NCBI GenBank assembly: GCA_021498125.1
Contig: JAIZWL010000003.1
Coordinates: forward strand, 124,457 to 188,456
Source of the DNA: Candidatus Thorarchaeota archaeon
Lineage (GTDB): Archaea > Asgardarchaeota > Thorarchaeia > Thorarchaeales > Thorarchaeaceae
Direction of reading: 5' to 3'
Length of the DNA stretch: 64,000 bases
A program made the translations under genes and the position numbers. The notes under the pieces are model-generated. The model was given only the letters and a program-made list of their open reading frames with translations, was not told where the DNA came from and did no database searches. Positions within the stretch are counted from its first letter, which is position 1. Every line of letters starts with the position of its first letter. Shown here piece after piece: positions 39,537 through 47,927 of this stretch.

Positions 39537-40511
39537 ATGTCAGAGAAGTCGAAGACGACCAAGTCAAAGACGAAGAAGACCGAAGACACTCCAAAGGAGC
39601 CAAAGAAGACAACCACCAAGAAGACAACCACCAAGAAGACAACCACCAAGAAGACAACCACCAAGAAGACGACCGCGAAGAAGGCCGAGGCGGCTCCAAA
39701 GAGCAAGACGTCCTCCAAGAAGACGACTACCAAGAAGAAGACGACTGCAAAGAAGTCTGAGGCAAAGGAAGAGAAGCCAAAGGCGGCCAAGAAGAAGACG
39801 ACTGCAAAGAAGTCTGAGGCAAAGGAAGAGAAGCCAAAGGCGGCCAAGAAGAAGACGACTACCAAAAAGTCAACCAAGGCAGAGGCTGCAAAACCAAAGA
39901 AGGCCCCCGCAAAGAAGACAAAGGCCAAGGAAGAGAAGCCAAAGGCGGCAGCCAAAAAGACAACAGCCAAGGCAAAGACCACAACCAAGACCAAGCCGAA
40001 AAAGAAGGCTTCCGCCAAGGCAAAGCCTAAGGCTAAACCCAAGGGCCCGCTCACACGTGAGATGGTCCTCAAGTCAAGAGAATTTCGTATTGCTCAGGCA
40101 ATGCGCCATCGACAGCCCGCTTTCAGACATGATCAAGCACACCGCTGGATTCGTGTCAAAGACTCGTGGCGTAAGGTTCGAGGAATAGACAGTCCTACTC
40201 GGCAGAAGCGTCGCGGCCGTATCGCTATGGTCGAGGCCGGATTCCGCAAGCCCAAACTGGTCAGGGGCCTCCACCCCTCAGGTTTCGTTGAAGTGCTTGT
40301 GTACAGACCTGCCGATCTTGATGGTCTCAATCCTGATATCCATGCAGTCCGAATTGCTAGGACCGTGGGAAGTCGTAAGCGTCAAGATATCATCAAGAAG
40401 GCTGAGACCATGATGATTCGGGTGCTCAATGCTGGTACTCCGGAGAGCATCATGGAAGAAGACCTCTTTACAGAGCTAGATGGCATTGACATGGAGGTCG
40501 GAACACGATGA
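39537..40511 (+). CDS. rpl32e: Ribosomal protein eL32 with about 170-residue Lys/Thr-rich N-terminal tail
   Basis: A 324-residue fusion-like protein. The C-terminal 150 residues are normal eL32 (FRHDQAHRWIRVKDSWRKVRG, RRGRIAMVEAGFRKPK, SGFVEVLVYRPADL). The N-terminal 170 residues are almost only Lys, Thr, Ala, Pro and Glu, made of tandem repeats: four perfect copies of a 15-base KKTTT unit (39603-39662) and two copies of a 57-base unit (about 39741-39854). The tail resembles histone H1 C-termini and is far longer than in most archaeal eL32. ATG 39537 has GGAGGAG upstream. Confidence 0.93.
   Translation: MSEKSKTTKSKTKKTEDTPKEPKKTTTKKTTTKKTTTKKTTTKKTTAKKAEAAPKSKTSSKKTTTKKKTTAKKSEAKEEKPKAAKKKTTAKKSEAKEEKPKAAKKKTTTKKSTKAEAAKPKKAPAKKTKAKEEKPKAAAKKTTAKAKTTTKTKPKKKASAKAKPKAKPKGPLTREMVLKSREFRIAQAMRHRQPAFRHDQAHRWIRVKDSWRKVRGIDSPTRQKRRGRIAMVEAGFRKPKLVRGLHPSGFVEVLVYRPADLDGLNPDIHAVRIARTVGSRKRQDIIKKAETMMIRVLNAGTPESIMEEDLFTELDGIDMEVGTR
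39603..39854 (+). repeat. Tandem repeats coding the eL32 tail
   Basis: A 15-base unit (AAGAAGACAACCACC) occurs four times perfectly at 39603-39662, with a fifth degenerate copy to 39677. A 57-base (19-codon) unit occurs twice from about 39741 to 39854. Both are in frame and look like recent slippage or unequal crossing-over. Confidence 0.85.
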
Positions 40512-40960
40512 AATTGAGTACACAGAAGCGACTTGCTGCACAGGTCATGAAAGTAGGCAGGTCTCGTGTCTGGATAGATCCAGAGTTTATCGATGAAGTA
40601 TCTCTTGCAATTACAAAAGAGGACATTCGTCGGCTTATTGATGAGGGTGCAATTCAAAGGCATCAAAAGAAAGGTGTCAGTCGAGGCCGTGCCCGTTATG
40701 TGATGCGACAAAAACGGAAAGGGCAGCGAAAGGGGCCTGGTCATCGAAAAGGCAAGGCCACTGCAAAGCTCTCCGGTAAGGAACGCTGGATGCGCAAGAT
40801 CCGACCCATGCGACATGAGCTCAGACGACTTCGTGATGAGGGACGGATCACTCGGAGCACCTACCGCGAGCTTTACCTCAAGGCAAAGGGCAATGCTTTC
40901 CGTAACACAGCGCACCTCAAGACCTACATTGCGGAACACAAGTTGGAGGTGTCCAAGTAA
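40508..40960 (+). CDS. rpl19e: Ribosomal protein eL19
   Basis: A 150-residue eL19: STQKRLAAQVMKVGRSRVWI, ITKEDIRRLIDEGAIQ, SRGRARYVMRQKRKGQRKGP and the long C-terminal helix are diagnostic. The ATG overlaps the eL32 stop by 4 bases; uL18 begins immediately after. Confidence 0.95.
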   Translation: MKLSTQKRLAAQVMKVGRSRVWIDPEFIDEVSLAITKEDIRRLIDEGAIQRHQKKGVSRGRARYVMRQKRKGQRKGPGHRKGKATAKLSGKERWMRKIRPMRHELRRLRDEGRITRSTYRELYLKAKGNAFRNTAHLKTYIAEHKLEVSK

Positions 40961-41725
40961 ATGGCCCATGGACCGACATATCGAGTCAAGTTTAGACGAC
41001 GCAGAGAAGGTAAGACAGACTATTACAGGCGTCGACGTCTGCTTCTGTCAAGGCTCCCGCGTCTTGTTGTTAGAAAGACGAACACTCAGATCATAGTACA
41101 AGTGGTGAGTGCCCATGTACAAGGCGATTCGACGATTGCGTCGGCTGTGTCCACTGAGTTGAAGAACTATGGCTGGGATGCCAGCACTGCAAATCTCCCT
41201 GCAGCGTATCTGACAGGACTCCTTGCAGCACGACGAGCAAAGGCACGAGGCACTGGTAAGGCCATCTTGGACATTGGACTCAATCCGCCCATTCGTGGCT
41301 CCAAGGTCTTTGCCGCACTCAAGGGTGCTCTGGATGGCGAGCTTGACGTACCACATGATCCAGAGATCCTGCCTCCTGATGAGAGGATCTCCGGGCAACA
41401 CATTGTGGCAGCGTACAAGCATTTCAGCGAGATCTCAGGCACCACCCAGTTCTCAAAACTTGGTGTGAAAAAGACGACGCTCACCTCACTACCAAAGAAG
41501 TTCGAAACAGTCAAGAAGGCACTTCTTGATATTCCTCCGGCTGACCTGAAACGAAAGAAAAAGAAAAAGGCTCCAGCTAAGGCCAAGTCCGCTGCGGCCA
41601 AGAAGGCCAAGCCCAAACGGGAACGACTTGAGGTTCGGGCGCCACGTGCAGTCCCACGCAAGCCTAAGCCCAAGAAGCTGATTGCCCGTAGTAAAGGCAA
41701 GAAGGGCAAGAAAAAGAAGAAGTAG
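40961..41725 (+). CDS. rpl18: Ribosomal protein uL18 with Lys-rich C-terminal tail
   Basis: A 254-residue uL18, a 5S rRNA binder: YRVKFRRRREGKTDYYRRRR, LPRLVVRKTNTQIIVQVVSA, AAYLTGLLAARRAKARGTGK. After about residue 195 comes a 55-residue tail of Lys, Ala and Pro (KRKKKKKAPAKAKSAAAKKA, ending KGKKGKKKKK) not found in standard archaeal uL18. Together with eL32 it adds two basic tails to the large subunit. Confidence 0.94.
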   Translation: MAHGPTYRVKFRRRREGKTDYYRRRRLLLSRLPRLVVRKTNTQIIVQVVSAHVQGDSTIASAVSTELKNYGWDASTANLPAAYLTGLLAARRAKARGTGKAILDIGLNPPIRGSKVFAALKGALDGELDVPHDPEILPPDERISGQHIVAAYKHFSEISGTTQFSKLGVKKTTLTSLPKKFETVKKALLDIPPADLKRKKKKKAPAKAKSAAAKKAKPKRERLEVRAPRAVPRKPKPKKLIARSKGKKGKKKKK

Positions 41726-41738
41726 GGGATGAATGATA

Positions 41739-42413
41739 ATGAGTAAACAGAGAAGACGACGCACACCCCGATCCGACTATGACCCACTTCAAGACTGGGT
41801 TCCAAAGACCAGTCTCGGCCGCATGGTCAAAGAGGGTCACATTAACTCTCTTGAAGAGATATTCCTGAACAACTTCCGCATTCGTGAGCCAGAGGTTGTG
41901 GATGTTCTCTTTCCCGATCTTCGGCAGGAAGTTGTCGATGTGACTATGGTCCAGCGACAGTCGGATAGTGGTCAGCAAAAGAGTTTCAGGGTCACGGTCG
42001 TTGTCGGAAACGGTGAGGGCGTTATAGGTATAGGTGTTGGAAAGGCACCAGAATTCGTTCCTGCTGTCCGTGCGGCCGAATCGCGAGCGAAACTCAATAT
42101 TACTGTCTTCAGACGTGGTTGCGGCTCTTGGGAATGCCGTTGTGGCGAACCCCACAGTATACCCTTCCAAGTATCTGGGCGTTCAGGTTCTGTAAAGGTC
42201 ACGCTTCGTCCTGCACCTAAGGGTACTGGACTTGTGACGGCAGACGTGGGCAAGATCGTGCTCCGTATCGCCGGACTTAATGATGTCTGGTCAATCACAA
42301 AGGGACGATCACGCACATCCTCCAACTTTGCAAAGGCATTCGTCAATGCATTGTCCAAGACTTACAAGATGCTGCCACCTCAAGAATGGACCACACCAGG
42401 AGTGTATGAGTAA
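41739..42413 (+). CDS. rps5: Ribosomal protein uS5
   Basis: A 224-residue archaeal uS5: dsRNA-binding domain with RQSDSGQQKSFRVTVVVGNG and VIGIGVGKAPEFVPAVRAAE, then PAPKGTGLVTADVGKIVLRIAG. ATG 41739 (MSKQ) is preferred over ATG 41733 because of spacing to GGGGATGA. The CGCGEPH region (about residue 130) is an archaeal insertion. Confidence 0.94.
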   Translation: MSKQRRRRTPRSDYDPLQDWVPKTSLGRMVKEGHINSLEEIFLNNFRIREPEVVDVLFPDLRQEVVDVTMVQRQSDSGQQKSFRVTVVVGNGEGVIGIGVGKAPEFVPAVRAAESRAKLNITVFRRGCGSWECRCGEPHSIPFQVSGRSGSVKVTLRPAPKGTGLVTADVGKIVLRIAGLNDVWSITKGRSRTSSNFAKAFVNALSKTYKMLPPQEWTTPGVYE

Positions 42414-42895
42414 TGAGTGCAGAAGAGCCAGTAGTTCTTGCAATTCGACTACGTGGGACCGTCAGTGTACGCCCTCAGATCGAAGACACACTCAACAAGC
42501 TACATCTTGTTCGGCTTCATCATGCGGTAATCCTCAAGCTCACGCCAAGTCTGCGTGGGATGATCACGAAATCAAAGGATTATATCACATGGGGCGAAGT
42601 TGATGCGGAAACCGCTGAACTGCTTCTTACAAAGCGAGGACGCTTGCCCGGTGGCGAACGCCTCACAGATGCATATGTGAAGAAGCATTCTGACTACAGC
42701 AGTATCAAGGCCTTTGCAAAAGATCTTGCAGCGGGCAAAGCAAGTGTCAAGGATGTTGAGGGTCTCAAACCCGTATTTCGGCTCACCCCTCCAACAGGAG
42801 GCTTCAAAGGCAAACGCCATCTGCCGGTTGGAATGGGCGGAGTCAATGGCTATAGAGGTAAGGGTATAAACGAATTTGCTAAGAAGATGATATGA
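42413..42895 (+). CDS. rpl30: Ribosomal protein uL30
   Basis: A 160-residue archaeal uL30: AIRLRGTVSVRPQIEDTLNK, VILKLTPSLRGMITKSKDYI and FRLTPPTGGFKGKR. The ATG overlaps the uS5 stop codon (TAATG). The long C-terminus is usual in archaea. It is followed by an Hsp20 gene instead of uL15. Confidence 0.95.
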   Translation: MSAEEPVVLAIRLRGTVSVRPQIEDTLNKLHLVRLHHAVILKLTPSLRGMITKSKDYITWGEVDAETAELLLTKRGRLPGGERLTDAYVKKHSDYSSIKAFAKDLAAGKASVKDVEGLKPVFRLTPPTGGFKGKRHLPVGMGGVNGYRGKGINEFAKKMI

Positions 42896-42913
42896 ACATA
42901 AGAGGTGTGCCAA

Positions 42914-43456
42914 ATGTCATGGGACGACCCATTTGATGATTCGGATGATCCGCGAAAGGCCCTGCGTAAATGGTTCGGGGACTTTCTTCCAGACGAGGTC
43001 TTCCAGAATCTAGAAGAGATGATGGACCAGATCTTTCGAGAGGTGGCAGAGGGTGGTGTCTTTGATCCCAAACGCATGGACGATCTCATGCGAACCTCGG
43101 GCAACATCAGCCCCTTTGTCTTTGGGTTCTCTGTCAAGGTCGGCCCAGATGGCAAGCCTGTAATTCAGCGATTCGGAAATAGGCCTGCACCCGACGGGCC
43201 TAGAATGACTCCCGAGCTGGAACCACTTGTTGATGTGATTGAAGAAAACGATGAGATCATAGTGGTTGCTGAGCTACCCGGTGTCGAACACGATCAGGTC
43301 AAAGTCAAGGTCAAAGGGAAGACGCTGACCATTGATGTGACAAATCCTGAACGACCTTACCACAAGAGTATCGAATTGCCAAAGAAAGTCAAGAAAGAAC
43401 AGGCCAAGTCCGCCATGAGAAATGGAGTATTAGAAGTCCGTCTAAAGAAGGCATAG
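42914..43456 (+). CDS. hsp20: Hsp20/alpha-crystallin small heat shock protein
   Basis: A 180-residue small heat shock protein. The alpha-crystallin domain covers about 100-180: PLVDVIEENDEIIVVAELPG, QVKVKVKGKTLTIDV, and the closing AMRNGVLEVRLKK. The N-terminal arm is acidic and helical (WDDPFDDSDDPRKAL). No C-terminal IxI motif is visible. ATG 42914 has GAGGTG 6 bases upstream. It is embedded between uL30 and uL15, an unusual place for a chaperone, and should be expressed with the ribosome. Confidence 0.92.
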   Translation: MSWDDPFDDSDDPRKALRKWFGDFLPDEVFQNLEEMMDQIFREVAEGGVFDPKRMDDLMRTSGNISPFVFGFSVKVGPDGKPVIQRFGNRPAPDGPRMTPELEPLVDVIEENDEIIVVAELPGVEHDQVKVKVKGKTLTIDVTNPERPYHKSIELPKKVKKEQAKSAMRNGVLEVRLKKA

Positions 43457-43474
43457 AATGAGGAGTGACATCAG

Positions 43475-43924
43475 ATGCAAAATCGAAGACCAAAACGAAT
43501 CACAAAGCTGAGAGGGCGAAGAACCGCAGGTTACGGCCGTATCAAGGGTCATCGCGCCTCTGGTCAACGTGGTGGTAAGGGCAATGCAGGCTCTAAGAAG
43601 CACCACTACATTAAGGTCATGATGGAGAATCCCCGATACTTCGGCAAATGGGGGTTCAAACGCCCTGCAAGGCTCGTTGAGGAGGTTCGAATCCTCAATA
43701 TCGGTGAGATCGACCAAAAAGTCGACCGATACGTAGACCGCGGAATTGCAAGCAAGAAGGGCGCCCGATATGTTGTTGATGTTTCCAAGCTAGGAGTCGA
43801 TAAGATTCTTGGTGGAGGAAAGGTCAAACACAAGCTGGACCTGATAGGTGTGAAGGCTATCAGCGAGAGTGCGAGAACTAAGGTCACCGAGGTCGGTGGA
43901 ACATTAGATCTCCCAGCCGCTTGA
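43475..43924 (+). CDS. rpl15: Ribosomal protein uL15
   Basis: A 149-residue archaeal uL15: KLRGRRTAGYGRIKGHRASG, GGKGNAGSKKHHYIKVM, and a C-terminal KLDLIGVKAISESARTKV domain. It is the last gene of the operon: a hairpin terminator follows and secY has its own TATA box. Confidence 0.95.
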   Translation: MQNRRPKRITKLRGRRTAGYGRIKGHRASGQRGGKGNAGSKKHHYIKVMMENPRYFGKWGFKRPARLVEEVRILNIGEIDQKVDRYVDRGIASKKGARYVVDVSKLGVDKILGGGKVKHKLDLIGVKAISESARTKVTEVGGTLDLPAA

Positions 43925-43947
43925 TCTCTTCGCGTACGTATGATCGT

Positions 43948-43997
43948 CTGAACAGGACCGCAGTTTTGTTCTGTTCAGGCATTCTCTACTTTTTCTT
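43948..43997 (+). terminator. Terminator of the ribosomal protein operon
   Basis: CTGAACAG (43948-43955) and CTGTTCAG (43971-43978) form a perfect 8-bp stem, followed by ACTTTTTCTT at 43988-43997. This hairpin plus T tract lies 24 bases after uL15. Confidence 0.7.
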
Positions 43998-44040
43998 ATG
44001 ACTATCATTAGCAAAAGCTGCTAGATACGAGTCCACTAAT

Positions 44041-44051
44041 TCTCTATAAAT
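44041..44051 (+). promoter_or_regulatory. TATA box of secY
   Basis: TCTCTATAAAT lies about 45-50 bases before the secY ATG at 44094, after the operon terminator, so secY appears to be transcribed on its own. A start near 44072 leaves a short leader. Confidence 0.55.
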
Positions 44052-44093
44052 CACCATCGCGAAGCGACCACTATCTTTAAAGGTCAAACCCAG

Positions 44094-45632
44094 ATGGAAC
44101 CACAAAAAACCTGCAGGAGACATTGGGTCTTGCCATCTAAGTTTCTAAAAGCCCTGTCACCTCTCGTTCGGATAATGCCTGAGGTCAAGGCACCTGACAG
44201 AGAGGTTTCATTTCGAGAAAAGGTCATCTGGACCATTGTGGTCCTGATAATATTCTTGGTCATGTCACATATGCCACTCTATGGTGTTGACAAGACAGCT
44301 GGAACCGACTATCTCTGGGCCATGCGAGTCATTCTTGCAAGCACCAGAGGTACACTCATGGAGCTCGGAATTGGACCAATAGTCACTGCAGGTCTTGTGA
44401 TGCAGCTCCTCTCCGGTTCGAAGATCATAGATGTGGACTACAGCGATTCTGAGGATCGAGCCCTGTTCACTGGTGGTCAGAAAGTCCTTGCAATGTTGAT
44501 GACTGCCTTTCAGGCCATTGCATACATTCTCGGCAATGCCTACGGTCAGCTCACACCAAACCAGCAGGTCTTGGTGTTTATTCAGCTCTTCGCCTCTGGT
44601 GTCATTGTCATCCTCATGGACGAACTGATCCAGAAGGGTTGGGGCCTTGGTTCAGGAGTCTCACTCTTCATCATGACCAATGTTGCTGGTCGTGTCATGT
44701 GGAACTCCTTCAACTTGCTTGAACTCGAGTCCGCCGCACCTGATGGTTACACTGGTCCTGGTGGCACACGGCTGCCCAAGGGGATCATTGCAGCAATAGT
44801 TGTCAACATTCTCCGATGGTTTGGTATTGGTACACAGACAAACCCCGCCGTTGACGCTGTTTGGCTGTTCTTCAGGAATGGCTACGATCCGAGTATCTTT
44901 GCGCTGATTGTCACCTTTGGCATATTTTTTGCAGTATTGTGGATGGAGTCCGTCCGTGTTGAGATCCCGCTTCAATATGCAAAGTATAGGGGCATGAAGG
45001 CGCGTTACCCGATCAAGTTGCTCTATACCTCAAATATTCCTGTCATTCTCGCACAGGCTCTGTATGCGAACATCCTCTTCTTTGGGCAGATCGTCTATAA
45101 CAACTGGAACTCTGATCGAAGCAATCCATTCCTCAATCTTCTTGGGACGTTCACGCAACAGGAAGGTAGTAGTAGGATGATTGCGGATGGAGGTCTCGCC
45201 CGCTATATCACTCCTCCACAGGGGCTCATGGTCTTTCAGCAACCTGATGGGATATTACATATCATCATCTACGCGCTTCTTATGATCCTCCTCTGTTGGG
45301 GCTTCAGTGTGATTTGGGTCGATATCAGCGGGATCGCACCACGTGATGTGGCACAGCAGCTCCTCAGCTCTGGTTACATTGTTCCAGGGTTCAGACGAAG
45401 CGAGAAGGTCCTCCAGCGATTGTTGGATCGCTACATCCCCATAGTTGCAGGCCTTGGTGGATTCCTTATTGGTATCTTAGCCGCAGTTGCGGATATCATG
45501 GGTGCTCTGGCGAGTGGCACGGGTATCTTGCTGATGGTATCTATCATCAAGCAATACTACGAGCAGATTGCTAAGGAGCAGCTTGCAGGCATGGGCGGCG
45601 AAGGCATGGCCGGCCTGCTTGGAATCATGTAG
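44094..45632 (+). CDS. secY: Preprotein translocase subunit SecY
   Basis: The 512-residue channel subunit of the Sec61/SecY translocon, with about ten membrane segments. Recognisable parts: the amphipathic N-terminus and PLYG plug region, GIGPIVTAGLVMQLLSGSKI, ALFTGGQKVLAM, KGWGLGSGVSLFI, VRVEIPLQYAKYRGMKARYP (cytosolic ribosome-binding loop) and IPGFRRSEKV-like loop (IVPGFRRSEKVLQRLL). The start may be ATG 44094 or the internal ATG 44175 (MPEVKAPDREVSF). Its usual downstream partners adk and EMC3-like are at the other end of the window on the opposite strand. Confidence 0.95.
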   Translation: MEPQKTCRRHWVLPSKFLKALSPLVRIMPEVKAPDREVSFREKVIWTIVVLIIFLVMSHMPLYGVDKTAGTDYLWAMRVILASTRGTLMELGIGPIVTAGLVMQLLSGSKIIDVDYSDSEDRALFTGGQKVLAMLMTAFQAIAYILGNAYGQLTPNQQVLVFIQLFASGVIVILMDELIQKGWGLGSGVSLFIMTNVAGRVMWNSFNLLELESAAPDGYTGPGGTRLPKGIIAAIVVNILRWFGIGTQTNPAVDAVWLFFRNGYDPSIFALIVTFGIFFAVLWMESVRVEIPLQYAKYRGMKARYPIKLLYTSNIPVILAQALYANILFFGQIVYNNWNSDRSNPFLNLLGTFTQQEGSSRMIADGGLARYITPPQGLMVFQQPDGILHIIIYALLMILLCWGFSVIWVDISGIAPRDVAQQLLSSGYIVPGFRRSEKVLQRLLDRYIPIVAGLGGFLIGILAAVADIMGALASGTGILLMVSIIKQYYEQIAKEQLAGMGGEGMAGLLGIM

Positions 45633-45657
45633 ATCAATTATAGGCTGTCCGGTGTTC

Positions 45658-45712
45658 CTTCGGGAAGCACGTTCTCCCGAAGGCCCCGGCCTATTCTCTC
45701 TCTTTTTCTTTA
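45658..45712 (+). terminator. Terminator of secY
   Basis: CCTTCGGGA (45658-45666) pairs perfectly with TCCCGAAGG (45676-45684), extended by flanking G/C pairing, followed by a pyrimidine- and T-rich tract (45692-45712, ending TTTTTCTTT). It lies 26 bases after the secY stop. Confidence 0.75.
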
Positions 45713-45811
45713 GATTGTCAATTTCTTGTAATTGACTGCAAAATTAGTGCAAACTCTCTATGGCGTGAATTATGCTGTCACTGATTGCTGAGACCTCTTC
45801 GGAGTGTTTCT

Positions 45812-46252
45812 TCACTTCGAGTCAAGCATATGTTGGATCTTCGAGAGGTGTCTTGAGCGTTTTACAGCCGTTGGGGTGATCTCAAAGACCTTCCCTCTCT
45901 CAACCACATAATGAGCGGTTTCGACTTCAGAAGTGAAATGGCGCTTAATGTCCTCAATGACATAATGGAGTTGTACACAATGAGGACTGCCATCCACGGT
46001 GAGAGCAGTCACTCGCTTGATCCCAGAATATCGAATTATGGATGCGATTTTGAATCCGGCATGGTTCACATGCATCTCTTCCATGCATACATCGAGAACG
46101 GCCTGGCCACCATCGCGTTCACGGAACTCTTTGACGATTTCTGGATATCGTGATCTCATACAGCTTCCTATCAATAATAAACGACCCGACTCACGGAGTC
46201 TTCGGTCGCCCACATTGATCCTCATAAGTGCCTCATCATGGTCGCATTCCAT
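45812..46252 (-). CDS. Unknown protein downstream of the aspartoacylase-like gene
   Basis: A 146-residue alpha/beta protein. It has RLLLIGSCMRSRYPEIVKEF, a central CMEEMHVNHAGFKIASIIRY and ALTVDGSPHCVQLHYVIEDIKRHF, suggesting a Rossmann-like or phosphatase-like fold with conserved Cys and His, and a helical C-terminus (KRSRHLSKIQHML). It starts 4 bases after the stop of the aspartoacylase-like gene and is surely co-transcribed with it. I do not recognise the family. Confidence 0.65.
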   Translation of the reverse strand: MECDHDEALMRINVGDRRLRESGRLLLIGSCMRSRYPEIVKEFRERDGGQAVLDVCMEEMHVNHAGFKIASIIRYSGIKRVTALTVDGSPHCVQLHYVIEDIKRHFTSEVETAHYVVERGKVFEITPTAVKRSRHLSKIQHMLDSK

Positions 46253-46256
46253 GGTC

Positions 46257-47198
46257 TTACCACTTCCTTCTCGGTGGTGAGGTCCTCTCTTCTTCTACGG
46301 GTGATGAGGCCCATCTATCAATGAGTGGAGATGCCACTTGTGCTATCACATCTCCCTCAAAGACATATGACATCCGACCAATACCAATCACTGCGCCTCC
46401 AAATGGGGATCGTACCTCTTTACGGTCTTGAATCTGCCCAATCACATCTTCGGGCGATACGACCTCACCGAGATTGATTGTTGGAATGAAGAACCCCTCT
46501 GCATCAACATTGATCTGTTGTAGTGACCCCATCATAGTGTTTGAGACCTCGATACTGTCACCCGGAATGATTCCCGTGATCCGTAGAAAGTTGGCGATTG
46601 CTTCTTTGACCTCCACAGCAGCCTGTGGATCAACTTCGCCTCTTCCCCCACGCATCTCGATGGTGACTGCGGGTATCCCCTCATGGGCAACTTCCACATG
46701 CATCGCGCCTCTTGTACCCGCGCTCTGTACAACAAAGGGGAGTGACAATTGTGAGGCAAGATTCCTGACGTGAATATAGTCCCGGTGCAGTGCGACAATG
46801 TGGCTGGTGCAGGAGAGATGACCCGTTCTTAGATGGATGACGTATTGCGCTTGTACGGCACGTCTCCAGATCGCCCAGGCCGTTCGTTCTGTCACGCTTC
46901 CACGTTCATTCCCCGGAAATGTGGAATCAATGTCTTTGGAATCGAGCGGTGAGACCTGCACACCTAGGCGGAATGGGAGCGGATTTGCAACGGGGAGCAC
47001 GGTCACCGATCCATCAATTCTGTCCAGTTCTTGCAGGTGCTTCATTATCAGATAGGCAGCATAGACATCTGTCGCCGAGACCCCGTTCATTCCTGCGACG
47101 ACTAGCACATTAGGTCTATCCTCACCATATGTATAGAATCCCAGAGTGCTGCCAGTCTTGAGATCAATATCTACTGCATCTACAGTCGGTTTGACCAT
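46257..47198 (-). CDS. Succinylglutamate desuccinylase/aspartoacylase-fold protein lacking zinc ligands
   Basis: A 313-residue protein of the AstE/AspA (M14-like) family: VLVVAGMNGVSATDVYAA, LPVANPLPFRLG, PLDSKDIDSTFPGNERGS, IHLRTG and VTIEMRGG align with the family's five blocks, and a C-terminal beta domain (IRSPFGGAVIG-like) follows. The zinc ligands are replaced: the usual GxHGxE reads GMNGVS (N38, S41), and DLHTG reads HLRTG (R124); the NR pair of DLNRxFPG is also changed (D91, S92). The Glu of TIEMRGG remains. ATG 47198 is preceded by AGAGGA. It is probably a non-hydrolytic or altered family member. Confidence 0.75.
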   Translation of the reverse strand: MVKPTVDAVDIDLKTGSTLGFYTYGEDRPNVLVVAGMNGVSATDVYAAYLIMKHLQELDRIDGSVTVLPVANPLPFRLGVQVSPLDSKDIDSTFPGNERGSVTERTAWAIWRRAVQAQYVIHLRTGHLSCTSHIVALHRDYIHVRNLASQLSLPFVVQSAGTRGAMHVEVAHEGIPAVTIEMRGGRGEVDPQAAVEVKEAIANFLRITGIIPGDSIEVSNTMMGSLQQINVDAEGFFIPTINLGEVVSPEDVIGQIQDRKEVRSPFGGAVIGIGRMSYVFEGDVIAQVASPLIDRWASSPVEEERTSPPRRKW

Positions 47199-47258
47199 TG
47201 ATGGTTCCTCTTCAGATCGGTATGCTCTCATTGCCATAATGCGATATTAACCGCTGTA

Positions 47259-47927
47259 TCACACAAACCAGTCTCTCTCACAGTTGAAGAGCAATACATC
47301 AGTCTTGAAATCACGTTTCAATAAAGAATCATGTCTTCCAATCGTGTATTGATTTGCGGCTCTTATGCACGAGTCTGTTCCATTATCCTTGCAGTATGAT
47401 AAAACAAGTTCAGGGTGACCGCATGCATCTGGTTGTCCAATCCATATGAGTGGGATTTTCTTTCTTACAATATCAATTGCATCCATTGATAGAAATGGTT
47501 CCCAACTCATTATGACCACTGATGGATCATACTTTTCGATTGATTCCAATGCCGTGATGGTCTCAACCTCTTTTGAGAATGCGATTCGGTACCTATCAGA
47601 TTTGGCATCGGTTGCTATGATTTTGTGGTCTACAAGTGGTGTGAGAAACTTCGTGAGAACCCCGTCCCCGCTCATGACCTCTACTATCGGGCCATGTCGG
47701 CCACATTTCTGGTTGATAGTATTAATCAGATTTGCCAGCTCGGACACAAACTCTCTACTGTATACCTGAAATATCCAGCGTCCTCCAAGGTTGGACCCGT
47801 TGAAGTACTTTTTCAAGTCCCACGTTCGCTCGACTGTTTCAAGGATTTCTTTTATCTCTGCAAATGGTCGAAGTCTATCGTGGATGTCGATGAATACGTT
47901 TCTGACTGTCATCCAGTCGGGAATCAT
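47259..47927 (-). CDS. Methyltransferase-like (Rossmann) protein
   Basis: About 222 residues from ATG 47927; an upstream in-frame codon at 47966 is possible. PIVEVMSGDGVLTKFLTPLV followed by KIIATDAKSD resembles motifs I and II of class I SAM-dependent methyltransferases, and DPSVVIMSWEPFLSMDA a motif IV region. The C-terminus reads IPLIWIGQPDACGHPELVLS. Similar proteins of unknown substrate occur in eukaryotes. It lies 22 bases from the upstream boundary of the aspartoacylase-like frame on the same strand. A GGAGGG site sits close to the chosen ATG. Confidence 0.6.
   Translation of the reverse strand: MIPDWMTVRNVFIDIHDRLRPFAEIKEILETVERTWDLKKYFNGSNLGGRWIFQVYSREFVSELANLINTINQKCGRHGPIVEVMSGDGVLTKFLTPLVDHKIIATDAKSDRYRIAFSKEVETITALESIEKYDPSVVIMSWEPFLSMDAIDIVRKKIPLIWIGQPDACGHPELVLSYCKDNGTDSCIRAANQYTIGRHDSLLKRDFKTDVLLFNCERDWFV

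Noticed and set aside
39242-40072. A 276-codon hydrophobic-looking frame antisense to eL32 (runs of Phe, Val, Leu)
   Set aside because: It is the antisense shadow of the Lys/Thr-rich repeat tail; no ribosome binding site, and the sense strand clearly encodes eL32.
43680-43705. T-arm-like GAGGTTCGAATCCTC suggesting a tRNA
   Set aside because: Lies inside uL15 coding sequence and no acceptor, D or anticodon stems can be formed around it.
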